Positions 1 through 11,200 of a stretch of 64,000 nucleotides of DNA are shown here, one piece after another; the stretch's first letter is position 1, and each line of letters begins with the position of its first letter. The stretch is from assembly GCF_031877795.1 (NCBI RefSeq), contig NC_133933.1:23216029-23280028 (forward strand), in the 5' to 3' direction. The notes beneath the pieces were generated by a model. It had not been told where the DNA came from and did no database searches. It worked only from the letters and a program-made list of their open reading frames with translations. This DNA is from Strix aluco (lineage: Eukaryota > Chordata > Aves > Strigiformes > Strigidae). The translations under genes were made by a program, and so were the position numbers.

Positions 1-1354
1 AATGATTAATATGTATCCTCTTCTTGTAAACGTGGGACAAGCGTGCCTCTGTTGTACCTGTAGCAGTTAGCTCTAGCAGCTTGCACAACAGAAACCTCGC
101 TTTCCTCCCCCATTCATTGCATTCAGGAAGGGCATCAAGGTGGCCTGGGGAGATTTACAATCAAAGGCTTCCTGGCCTGACCTTTACTCAGCTCTGAGGA
201 TATCACAAGCAAGCACCAAAGAGACTCCATATATAGCTGTAGAAATACCAGAACGGCATCAGAGGAGTGTAGCTCTTGAATGGCACAACTATCTAGAAGA
301 TGAAAGTGATTTTTTCCTACAAAATGAGGAATTCTTGCCAAAACATGTTGATTTCTATGGGGCCTTTCATTTTCAGTTTTCACTGGAAAGGAGACATCAG
401 ATTACTAAAGCCAAAAGGAGAGACTTTTGTAAAACTAAAGAAACAAGGAAATTAGTCTTAAGGAGGTTTCAAAACATTAATTCCACTTTCAGACTAGCTT
501 TAGGCATTGGCAGGAAAGCAGAGAAGCCTGACCTTCAGAAAATACAGTCAGCTTGCTATTTTCTTCCAGAAAAAGAAAACCGGTCCCTGGAGTCATCACT
601 TGCACCTCATGGGTCAGGCCATGCCTCACAGCATACAAGTACGTGGGATCACACAACGGGAACAGCCAGGAAAATGGCTGCTCCTGCAGCCAGAGGCATA
701 GAAAGGGATCTGGACCATTGTCCAGGCACACGGGGCCACACGCGTCTCTGGGTGTGTGTCCCCCTGCCCCATGAAAAACAACCCCTTTTAATCACTGCTG
801 CCTCCTCAAGGCCCAGGCTCCTGGGAAAGGGCAGGAGCCTGCTACACAGCAGGACCGCTTCCAAAACTGCCTGTTGCCACATTTCTTGGATCCGCTGGAT
901 CAACTCAAGCGAAAAAGGCGCTTGGAGGTATTTTAGGAAAAAAATTCCCTGCTCTGTCCCAGCTGTTCAGTGGTGATGAGGAGAGCCCAGCAGTGGGGCA
1001 TTATGGCCGATGGCTAGCCCTGGGGACATGCTGAGCCACAGGCTGGAAAACCCATGCAGGCTTCAGACCTGTAGCCTTCGCCCAGCAGCTGTCCTGTCTG
1101 CCCTGATTTCTGGAGGAATAGAGGAGTGGAGACAGCAGCTAATTTGCCTGTCTCATCTGCTTAAATGGTGAACTCTTCTGGGCTCAGCCAGCCTCGTCTC
1201 TGCAAGCCCCCGAGAAGTGAGGGGCAGCAGCAGTGCAGCCAAGTTATTGGCTTGGGGAAGGGCTGGGGACCCAGCTCGGGGCGGCAGCGTTCAGAAACAG
1301 CCGACTCCCTGTCAAATTTGCACTTGCAGAGGTTTATTTTAAAGCGAGGTGAGA
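1..1354. other. upstream flank, no supported gene
   Basis: This stretch upstream of the EHD3 CpG island shows no exon of a gene I recognise and no identifiable transposon. It contains an unusually long plus-strand open frame (140-976). That frame opens on GTG and encodes no recognisable domain, so it is treated as a finding and not as a gene. Confidence 0.5.
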
Positions 1355-1362
1355 AAGGGAAT

Positions 1363-1374
1363 AAAATGGCGGCC
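1363..1374 (+). promoter_or_regulatory. candidate YY1 site
   Basis: AAAATGGCGGCC matches the YY1 core AANATGGCGGC and lies at the upstream edge of the CpG island. YY1 motifs of this type are common close to start sites of TATA-less promoters. This is a motif match only. Confidence 0.45.
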
Positions 1375-1386
1375 GGCCTGCAGCGG

Positions 1387-1400
1387 CCCCCAGGGGGCGC
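1387..1400 (+). promoter_or_regulatory. candidate CTCF site, forward orientation
   Basis: The 14-mer CCCCCAGGGGGCGC fits the CTCF core CCASYAGRKGGCRS with a single mismatch, C for A at position 3. It sits in the EHD3 CpG island, about 590 bp upstream of the start codon. Occupancy is not known from sequence. Confidence 0.5.
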
Positions 1401-1458
1401 TGCGCCCCGCGGGGCGGGCCCGGCCCTTCCCGCTCTTCCTCCGCGTCGCGCCCCGCTT

Positions 1459-1470
1459 CAACATGGCGCC
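1459..1470 (+). promoter_or_regulatory. second candidate YY1-type site
   Basis: CAACATGGCGCC resembles the YY1 core (ATGGCG preceded by AAC). It lies about 95 bp after the first ATGGCG motif, inside the CpG island. This is a weaker match than the site at 1363. Confidence 0.3.
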
Positions 1471-1526
1471 GCCCGGCGCAGCTTCACCCGCCGGGGAGAA
1501 CGGGCGGCGCCTGCCAGGAGCCGCCG

Positions 1527-1533
1527 ACTTCCG
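1527..1533 (-). promoter_or_regulatory. candidate ETS-family site
   Basis: ACTTCCG on the plus strand is CGGAAGT on the minus strand, the ETS/GABPA core typical of CpG-island promoters. This is a motif match only. Confidence 0.4.
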
Positions 1534-1870
1534 CCGCCGGCCCATTTCCTGGAGAGCCGCCCTTAAACACCGCCCGCCGCGCGCGGAGGGCGCTGCCGCC
1601 GCCACCGCCCGCCCCTCTCGCCCTGCCTCCGCGGCATGCCCACGCCGGGAGCCGGCGTCGTGAAGGGAGGCGGCGTCAACCGGCGCCGTTCAGCTGAGGC
1701 TGCGAGGAAAAACGGCTTTTTTAGCCTCCCGCGGGGACCGTTTTCTGACTGAAGCCGCCGGTGCGGGTCGCGTAACGCAGGGCGGCCCTCGCGGGTGGGC
1801 GCTGGAGGGGAGCGAGGCCTGCCCGGCCGTCCCCCGGGCCCCGCTGCCCGCCTGCCTGGCCTGAGGGGGC

Positions 1871-1882
1871 ATGCGGGGGTAG
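1871..1882 (+). other. possible 4-codon upstream ORF in the EHD3 5'UTR
   Basis: ATG CGG GGG TAG lies about 100 nt upstream of the EHD3 start. If transcription starts upstream of 1871, this minimal reading frame (Met-Arg-Gly-stop) would sit in the 5'UTR and could slightly reduce initiation at the main ATG. The context is weak to moderate, with G at -3 and C at +4. Confidence 0.35.
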
Positions 1883-1984
1883 CCCGCTCCGTCAGCCAGC
1901 TAGCCAGCGGCGCCTCCCCTGCCCGCCGCCTCCCCCGCCCCAGCCTCGGTGGTCGCCGCGGAGCTGGCTTCAGGCGGTCCCAAG

Positions 1985-2211
1985 ATGTTCAGCTGGCTGG
2001 GCACCGACGACCGCCGGAGGAAGGACCCGGAGGTGTTTCAGACGGTTAGTGAGGGCCTGAAGAAGCTCTACAAAACCAAGCTGCTCCCCCTGGAAGAGCA
2101 TTACAAGTTCCACGAGTTCCACTCGCCGGCCCTGGAGGATGCCGACTTCGACAACAAGCCCATGGTGCTCCTCGTGGGGCAGTACTCCACTGGGAAGACC
2201 ACCTTCATCAG
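1985..2211 (+). CDS. EHD3: EHD3 coding exon 1
   Basis: This exon encodes residues 1-75 plus two bases of Arg76: the N-terminal helical region and the ATP-binding P-loop GQYSTGKT (65-72). The ATG at 1985 has A at -3 (CCAAGATGT) and begins the conserved MFSW start of the family. The donor is AG|GTAAAA. The exon ends two bases into a codon, which matches the acceptor of exon 2. Confidence 0.97.
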
Positions 2212-5200
2212 GTAAAACCCGGCTGTCAGCCGCCCTCCCTCTAGGGCGTGCCTGCACCCTTGATGCCCGTGGGTCGTGGTGGGGTAGAGGGGGTCTGTGT
2301 TATGCCTGGATCCCTCTTCTGTTCCCCCTCCCGTGGCCCTGGTGCCCATCAACAGCTTTCAATTGGAAAGCCACCTCCACTCAAATTGAGAGTGCTCCTT
2401 TGCAAGAGCAGGGTGAGTGAGATGTCCCCTAAAACACCGACGTGGCAAAAAGTAGCCCAGGGCAGGGCCGAGGAGTGCAGGCAGGGCATTAGGCTGGAGA
2501 CGTGAGTCACTCGGGGCCCTCTTGTCCGTTCAAAGTGCAAAGGCTGTGGGAAGCCTCCCGCAGGATGTCCCCGTGACTGCTGGAGTCAGGGTAGCCCCTC
2601 CAACAGCCATTCTTTTCAACTCGATGTAATTTTTGGGTGGTGGGGCAACCTATGGCCTCGGGAACCTTGAAGTGGGTGCTTGGGTCTGTAATGATCTGTG
2701 GCTCACGCTTGGGTCTTTCTCTGCACTGTACCCAGAGGCAATGCTCAGAGCCTAGTTTGAGAAACGTGTGCGCGCGAGAGACCTGCCCATCTTCAGGGCT
2801 CCAAAAGTAAGCTCTGTTTTAACTGTCCTACTCTGCTGAGGTGTTGAGAGCAGCAAATCTATTCCTAACAGTAAAGAAACGGCAACTGCCAGCTGCAGGT
2901 TTGATTTGAAACTGTCAAAGAGAGGGTTAAACTTTTCCAGCTGGACTTGGTTGCAGGGATCTCTGTTCAGCCACGCTGTTAGTTCAACTTGCAGCAGCCT
3001 TTCTCTTGGGATCATAGCTGAAGCTGCGCTGTCTGCGTTTCCTATGTGATTCATAAGCTTAGCGTTAAATTCCAGCCTTTTTCTGGTGTGGCTGTGTTGA
3101 AATCTGCGGAATTACCCCAGTGTAAATCTGGATGCAAGCCACAAGCAGCCAGCCCTTTGTTCTACCAGTATTTCTTGGTGGAGGAGGGAGCTGTGGAGAG
3201 AGGTGAATCAAACTCCTTAAGGAGTGACCTTGAGAAATGCAGGGGTTTCTTTTGTGTGCTGTAATATTCCTGCTACTTAATGCCTCAGCCAGGAACAGAA
3301 TGCCTTTCTCCTACCTTGTCATGCAGCTGGTAAACAAAGTTTAAGAGTAAAAAAAAGGCTTTCCTCATGTGAGCAGGCTAGGTAGAATGGTGATGGGGTA
3401 TGAATGACCCTAAGAAGCATTTAGCACATGGTTGGAAAGGGAGTTGCTCCTCTGAAAATTAGAGAGGCTAGTTTGAATAGCATAGATCTGGTTCCACCCC
3501 AGATCTTTGTCCTGTGACTTGGTATGAAACCTATTTGAAAGGCTTTTCCTGCCCTCTGGGTTACCGACACTCAGAGCAGAACTTCCCCTGAATAATCCTT
3601 TCCTGAGGTTGCTGGCTGTGTACCTAGAGCATCTCTTCCTAATGCTTCTCTCTGGACTGCCAGCATCAGCATTTCCCTGCAGTCTCACCTGCATGCTGTT
3701 GTTAGCAGGGACTTCCTGCCTTTGCCTCTCTGTTCAGTAAAGTACTTTTTCTGTAAACCTGAGCTCCTTTTGCAAGAAGTTCAGGTGTCTAAAGCATGTT
3801 CTAGGCAAAAGGAGGAGATTGAGTCTTCACTCATGTGGGATGGCAGCAATGGCTTTGCTCTGCTGTCACCAAGCTGATCTGAACCTGTCTTTGACCAGCG
3901 CATTTCATTCATGCTTGTGTACTCTTCTCCCAGCCTCCTCTGTGCACAGGGCTGGGATGAGCTACCCAGAAACTATGGTCAAGCAGAAGTGACCAGGAGC
4001 TTCTGCTTCACAGGAGTGCAAAATGGACCCGAGAAGGCCTTCCAGGAAGGCAGAGTCTTCTCTGTGTGGAATAGTGCATAAGAAGGTGAAAGTTGAGAAC
4101 TCTTGGAGAAACCCAGAGCCTCTAACCGTAGGAGTGTGAGGGTCTGTTACTCCAGTATGTTCCCAACCAAACAAAAGCAGGAGGTGCCAGAAAAGCAAGT
4201 GTAGCTCGTGATAGGTTTCCAGTGTAAGCTTGCAGGCACTGGTCATTAGAGAGCTGTGATAAGCACCAGATTAGCATCCAGAGTTATTGTGGGAAGGCAG
4301 TGGGAGCTAAAACTGAGACCAGGGAGGAGTTAAAGGGGACTGGGGGAGGAAGTGGGAGGGGAGACAATCATTATGTCTTGGCAATAGAGTGCAGCAAGAA
4401 ACAGCCTCTGGGCAATTCTTCCATAATTCTTGTCAGGATGGAGGATAATTGGTGTTATCCTTATGTATCCATTCCACTCTTGCACTGCATCCTGCTTGTA
4501 CTGCCATGCAATTTGGGGAGATGATTTAGTGCCACTAAACACTCATGTGGAATGAACTCAGTCCCAGTTCACCTTGATCCCAGTACACCATTTAAAAAAA
4601 AAAAAAGGGACAAAGGACCTTAGTCATTTACCTGAGGTGGAAATACCTCCCAAACATCTTCTCTTGTTCTTGGGGAATCTGAGGTGAAACAAGGAAGAAA
4701 TGCAAGGCTCAAGCACCTAAGCTGCAGCATCTTGCAGCGAGGCTGCTCTCTTGTTAGGAGCTGATAGCAGAAAGAAGGCAGTCAAGGTCAGCAGTGAGAA
4801 ACATTCCTACAGGCTGAGGCGGGGAGGAGGGAGGCGAGTCGTGTGGGTCAAAGCCAGTGAAGTGAGACCAGAGCACTGGCTTGTTTTCAGTAGAACCAGG
4901 CTGTTCTCTCCCCTGCTTTTAGGGACCCAGAGAACTGAGCCTTATTTTTGCTATGTGAAAGATCTAACATCACTAACTGCAGCTTTTCCATTCCTGCTTT
5001 ATCTTCTCTTCTTGCTCACTCCCATTTCTCTCAGCATACATTCAGCTGGGCTTTTCTGCAGTGCTGGGGTCTGAAAGGCTGTGATGGTGAGGGCAAGGCA
5101 GCACCTCTACCTGGGAATATCTGACAGCCACAGCAGGGTGTCACTGGAGCTTGCCTTTATAACATTATTGGGTTTTATGTTTCCTGTAAGAGGGTGGGGG

Positions 5201-8200
5201 TGCAGGACAGAACAGTACTCTCCTAATTAACTTAGATTCTGTGGTCTTTTCTAAAAATAATCCTGGCTTCTGTCCAGCCATCCTGCTAATAAAATAAACA
5301 AGCCTGCCAGAGCCCTACTAACTGTCAACATGGCTTGCTTTTCTGTTGTAGCCAGCCCTTCCTCCTACAGCTAATCATTTACACGTCCTCGCTTCTCCAG
5401 ACTGTTTGTCACAGGCTACACACAGAGCTCTGGTGTGACCTCCCAGTGTGGCCCTGAACCTTTCATTTCTGCCTGCACCAGGCAGTTGTCACCGTTTCCT
5501 CCCGCTCTGCCCTTCTTCCCTTTCCCGGTCTGCATCACCTCTGCTGCCACACACAGCAGCATCCTGCACGGCTCCTGCATGACTCATCACGGGCAAACAG
5601 CCCCTTCCCCCACATCCTGCGGCACTCCTGCCCAGAGAGCCTGGGATCTCCTTGCCTGGCTCTTATGCTGCTCCAAAGCCTGCCTGGGAAAGGGTACCCC
5701 AAGCCAGGCTGGCGCTAATGCAGCTTTCCTGCCCTTCTCCCTCACCTTCCCCCTCACCAGGAGCAGGGACAGGCCTGAAATGGGGCAAACAGCATGATGC
5801 TCCCAGCCACATACCAACTCCAGACACTTTTTCCAAAAGCAGATTAGTCATAAAAAAGCCCCATTCACCTCTTGTCTGTCACTCCCTGCAGGCTTCTCCA
5901 ACCTGGCTGGTGTTCAAGGGCCCCCAGGCCCTTGAAGGTGTTCAGCAGCTCAGAGTAAGACATGCTGCACTGGCAGGGGAAATTGCTCACTGTCAGTCTG
6001 TGTTTTCCACAACTATTGTTTGCTCTTCTCTCCCAGAAATCCTCACAGATCTGACAATTGCACGTGTTCTCTAGCTTGCTTCTGTTAGCAGAGGCAGCCT
6101 GTGTCACTGCCTAGCAGAAGTGCCTTCCCCCCCCCCCCATCAGACAGAGTCAATAAAGCCCCTTGTATTTGTCCTGCATACGAGATTCTTGTGCTGCAGA
6201 CACCCTGCTGCACAATGTACCTGCATCTCCCAGAGGAGCCTTACTTAAAATAGATGCTACAATAATAGGCAGTGCAAATCTTCATCTCTTTGATTTCATA
6301 CCACTTGTTGCACATTAAGTCAATTAACATTGGCTTGTAGCTACTTCTGTATGAGAGTGCTTTTGTTGGGATTTTGTTTTGGTTTTAAGTCTTATACAAG
6401 AAATACAGAAATGCTTTTAAACATTAGCTGAGTGGAGCTGTGATAAAATTCTTTCAAGAGTCTGGCTGGAGGAGTGTTACTATTGTATGCAGGACTTTTG
6501 CTTAGACTTTCTCAGAAGCTTTGCCTATAAATGACAAACAAACCCCCAAGGCTTTTTCCTCTGGTTGCTCAAAAGTTATCATATTACATGTGCATCTCAA
6601 ACCCATAAAAAACAAGCAGGTTATTGTTATGTCAGGGCTGCGACCTGGCATTGGGAGTAATGGGTGTTTCTCCAAAAGCATTTCACTTGTTGCATTTGGT
6701 GATTGTTATGGCTACCTGTTTCTTTTTTTCTCTAGTATTTGCAAGGGGAGAACTCAAAAGATTTATTTCTATGGATTTGGTGAATGCCTGTCTGTGTATC
6801 ACTCTAATACACTATGTCAGACCAAAAGCAAAGTACAAAGCAGGAGCAGAGGAAAGCCAGTAGCAGTGACTAACATCACAGCAATGTCCATCAGGGGCTA
6901 ACATTTTGAATTGCCATCCAGGAGGCCTGAGTTTAGTTTCAGAGTCTGGCCAAGTGGCTTCTAACCTAGCAAACGGTTGTTTCAGTGTGAAGAGCTTTCC
7001 AGGGAATCGGGCCAAGAACATTCATATGATAGTCTACAGAGCCCTTGGTGGGAGAAGTAGCTCCTCCTTGTTCTCAGCTGCTTCAAGCTAGAGAGAAGTT
7101 ACTGTAGCTGCCAGGAAGGTGTATTGTGATCACCAGCCAGGGAGGTGGAACACACCAGCATTAGCTGCAGTCTGCTTTTTTTAAGTAATGACCCACTTTT
7201 ATAGGAAAGTTCAAGGAACCCCTGCCCAGGCTTTAGGTAGATAGGATGTATCCATGCTAGCATAGGAGGTTAGAGGGCTCTTCCCTTCCTGGATTATTTC
7301 AGTTTTTTGAGAACTGTTAAACAGCTGCTATTTTATCTCATATTTGCCCCCATTAAGAGAAGTCACTTCTGGTGGCATTCTGGTGAGCACAGGACTTGGA
7401 TATCACTTTAGTTGAAAAATATAAGAAAATACATGATAAAATACCAATAAAGGAGATGGTCAGCTCCTAAAGGATGCTAGAGTTATTCTTGCTGCAGCCA
7501 TTCTCTTCATTAATCTGTACCAAGCCAGATAAGTAGCAGCAATTTGCAGTATGTCCTGGGTGTACATTTGCTTGTTTTACCTCTTGATCCAGTTGATTTG
7601 GCCTTGCCCCTTGGGAGCTGAAGATGCATTTGCTGATGGGGTGTCAATAAACAGCCCTGCTGAACAAGCACAATTTTTTGTTGTTCCTCAAACACCGAAT
7701 GGTGATTACCTCTGTTAAAATGATGGTGAAATCAGAAATCCCAAAAAAGTTATCACAAGCCTTCATGTGTGTGGTCCCTCACATAGGAACTTATCCTCTC
7801 TGAGAAGTCTCACCTGAGTGAACCAATGCTGGTTGTTAAACACACTGGACTCAATCATGAAAAGTCCTCAGCCCATCTCCGATTTCCTTTTTCCCCATCT
7901 GTTAAATCTACTCTTAACATCGCAGCAATTCTATATTTATCTTTCTACTTCTACTTTCTACCTACTAAAGATTAGGTCAAAGCAACAGAAGAGGAAGTGT
8001 CAGCAATCTGCTGGCAACAAGTGACACAGGATTATACCAGCTTCCATAACCTGGCAGTCATGTTCCTTGTGTAACAATCCAGAGCTTATCACCAGGTCAG
8101 GTGGTCCGACACCATCCTGTACCCAGGGCTAGACCAGTTCCAGCTACTTTTTGGAAACCACAGGGATACAATGGTCTTAGCTTTCAGCACAGGACCAGCA

Positions 8201-11200
8201 AGTGGGATGTTTTCTGCACTCTCACACACACACAGACCTGACCTCAGTGATGGCATTTGGCTGCTTTATGAGCCAAAGGGAACTGTCCCATGCACACCAT
8301 TGACCCACCCTAAATTTGGCAGGGTGAGTGAGAATATGCTGCCAGGGTCCTGTTCAGAGTCATACGGCCCCATGAGTGACTATCTTTCCCTGAAATTTGC
8401 TGAACTGTACCTTCAGAGAGGCTGCCAGAGGCTTAGGAAATAGTAAGGGATGCTGTGCTTGCTGTGCTTACTGTGCTATTTAGCTTCACAACAAATATTG
8501 GGATATACTCTGCCACCCACATGCTTAATGTTCAATATGCTTGAGCAGTTTGTGATGCAGACCTGTAGCTGCATTGCAGAAGCACACAAGAAGGGAGACT
8601 TGAGACTTCAACAGTCAAGTACAAGAAAAATTGGCATTTGAGTGACTGATTTGGACTGGGGGCTAAGCACATTAGTTGGATGAGTCTGCTGAAATGAGCA
8701 GCAGTGAAGTAATTGATATTGGCACCAAAGGCCACTAAGGTTTTGGGATTAACTTTGTGATTGCAGTGAACTGCTGTTTTTACTTTGCTATGCTAAGTGT
8801 TCCAAATGTCTTGAAGATTAAAATACACAAAATGATCAAACATGATGAGAATCTTTTCCCAGCAGCTATAATCATCTCAATTTCTTAATCCACCTGAAAT
8901 AAGAAAGCTTTAAATGTGGAGATCCTGAGTAGAAAAGCTACCATGACATTTATCAAATGATTCAGTGACAGTGCTAAAAATAGTGTCAGAAGGATCCATA
9001 CTCTTGAGCTTCATAATTACACTGCAATCTTCAGTACAACTCATTTAGGACTTAGGCAGCTCATGTCTCATGCCCACACCCTGTTTTCTTGCCTACAGGT
9101 ACCTGCTGGAGCAGGATTTCCCAGGGATGAGGATTGGACCAGAGCCTACAACTGACTCCTTTATAGCAGTTATGCAAGGAGATGTGGAAGGAATCGTTCC
9201 TGGAAACGCGTTGGTGGTGGATCCCAAAAAACCATTCAGGAAACTCAACGCCTTTGGCAATGCCTTTTTGAACAGGTCAGTACTCAAGAACTTGGTTGCT
9301 CCGGAGAATAGAGCTAGAACCTAATGAGCACCATAGCTAGCAATTTAAAGGGACAAGGCATCACGCTATTCTTCCTTTTTTTTCCCCATCCACATGACTG
9401 ATGCAAAGCTCTTCCAGTCCTACTGGGTGCACACCAGTCACTCACTGAAGGGCAGATAAAACAAATCCAAGTGGGACAAACCTTCATTTTACTTGAACAA
9501 ATGAAAAACACAGCACAGCCTGTCAGGCTCATCCTGTAGGATTCTAGAGGTAAATCTTGTTACTACACTTTGCTCTCCCTTGCTTTTATACTCCTAGTTT
9601 CTTTTGTTCTGCCATCAGTCCAGTTTCCTGAAATTAAATAGTTCAACCAGATGTAGCCACTGAAGTCAGTAGAGAAGTGGAACTGGCGCAATATGCACAT
9701 CTTTGCTTTCTCCCTTTTTAAAACATTGCTTTAATGTCCCCCTTGCAACAAAACCAGGCACTCTCCATTCTGATGCCTTATACATACAACCTCAGGTGCA
9801 AACTCACAACAACTCTTAATGCCTTTCCCATAAAAATACTGTAGCGGGGGTTTGGACAGTGGCTTTGTGATGTGAGGAATGTAACCTTTCCATCCCCTAG
9901 ACCTAGCCCAACCATACTGAGTTTTGGATCTAGGCCTTGCAGGAAGCCAGCAGCACACACCCATATCCTAGATGAGCACAAAGTGTGCTACAGCAGGCAG
10001 ATAGGAACAAACTGTCTGACTACACCCATCACCGGTGCCTTCCCTGCTGACACAGTGTGGGAGACGTTGCAAACATGGCAGCTGCTCAGCCAACCAACCA
10101 GAAAAGCTGGGCTGTGGGTCCCCTTTCTAACTGCTGAGCTTAGAGGGTGTCTGTCCAGTGAATGCAGCGTCTACCGGCACTGATCACAGGGGTGCTGATG
10201 TAGGCTGCAGTGAGACAGGGAAGGGACCTGCAGAGAAGCATGAGGAGAGATTTGATGAGAGAAGAGGCTCCTAGCTGGAGTTGCTACTATGCCGAGAACC
10301 TCACAGTGCCTCTGGAAGCAATATCTGATCACTGCACAGGCTTATTGTTCAAATACATCGTCATGGTTCAGCACCAGAGAGACTTTTAGATGTTTTCAAT
10401 ATTTTATAGGGCCCAGAACATCTGCATCTGGCCAACAGTTAGGTCAGGTGACTGCCTATTCTCTACACCAGGGGAGGAAGGTGGTTTGCCCTAAGAAAAT
10501 AACAAGCCTCCTGCCTGGAGTGCAGAGGTAGTAGGTGAAGAGAACATCATTCAGAGCAGCTCTGCTGATAGCCAAGAACAGCCACTGCTGGCAGACAGTT
10601 CACTGCAGAGGAGAAGCAACATCAGCAGTAAAGATGGCAAAAAAGCAAACACTCCTGAACTGGATGGGTTGATGTGTCCTGAATGCAATTTTCTCCTAAT
10701 ACAGGAAGGGATCTCTGCATCCATGAGCCTAGTCCACTGTATCAAGCTGTGCGCTTGTTACTCTCCTGCTACTCTTCCTTCTCCTGTGAGTTGAGTCAAG
10801 CACGTGCCTGTGAGGACAGCAGGACAGAGGGGCATAGCAGTGATTCAGCAGCAGCAGAGGTGCAGTCCTGCTAGCAATGCAGGGAGTAGCCACAACAGTT
10901 AATTAACACCTTTTCTGCTGACAGATAATAAAAAGGGAGTAATTTTTTCTAAACTGGCAGAGGAAGACATGCTAAGGGGGACTAGCTCAGCAGTGTGAGC
11001 ATCACAGTGCTGAAAATGCAGATGGTAATACCCAGCTAATTAGGAAATTAAGTGCATTCAAGAGTTGACTCAGAGGGCCAGAAATTTAGCAGCTGTAAAT
11101 CAGGGTGCACCCAGTGGACTGGATCAAGCCACCCACGCTTAGCCCTGTTGTGAGCCTGGCTTCTTGGCGAGAGACAATGCAGAGCTGTCTCTGCCTTGCA

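Larger units (their letters stand above)
1355..2230 (+). promoter_or_regulatory. CpG-island promoter of EHD3
   Basis: A very GC- and CpG-rich block of about 0.9 kb surrounds the first coding exon of EHD3 and fades out inside intron 1. It contains several GC boxes (for example around 1410-1420 and in the CCGCCC runs near 1570 and 1605). It also has two ATGGCG motifs of YY1 type and an ETS-type ACTTCCG. No convincing TATA box is placed near a start site, although TTATTTTAAA lies at about 1334. This is the usual form of a broad housekeeping-type vertebrate promoter. The exact transcription start cannot be read from the sequence. Confidence 0.8.
2212..9098 (+). other. EHD3 intron 1
   Basis: This is a 6.9-kb intron. 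Its first 200-300 bases are still GC-rich, as the shoulder of the CpG island. The rest is ordinary unique-looking sequence with short low-complexity runs: A12 near 4593, C12 at 6127-6138 and a three-copy 9-bp tandem at 8451-8477. I found no supported exon, RNA gene or transposon. The acceptor is TTGCCTACAG|G. Confidence 0.85.

Noticed and set aside
1339-1663. Several overlapping arginine/proline/alanine-rich open frames
   Set aside because: They lie inside the CpG island, where stop codons are rare on both strands. Their composition reflects GC content and not coding.
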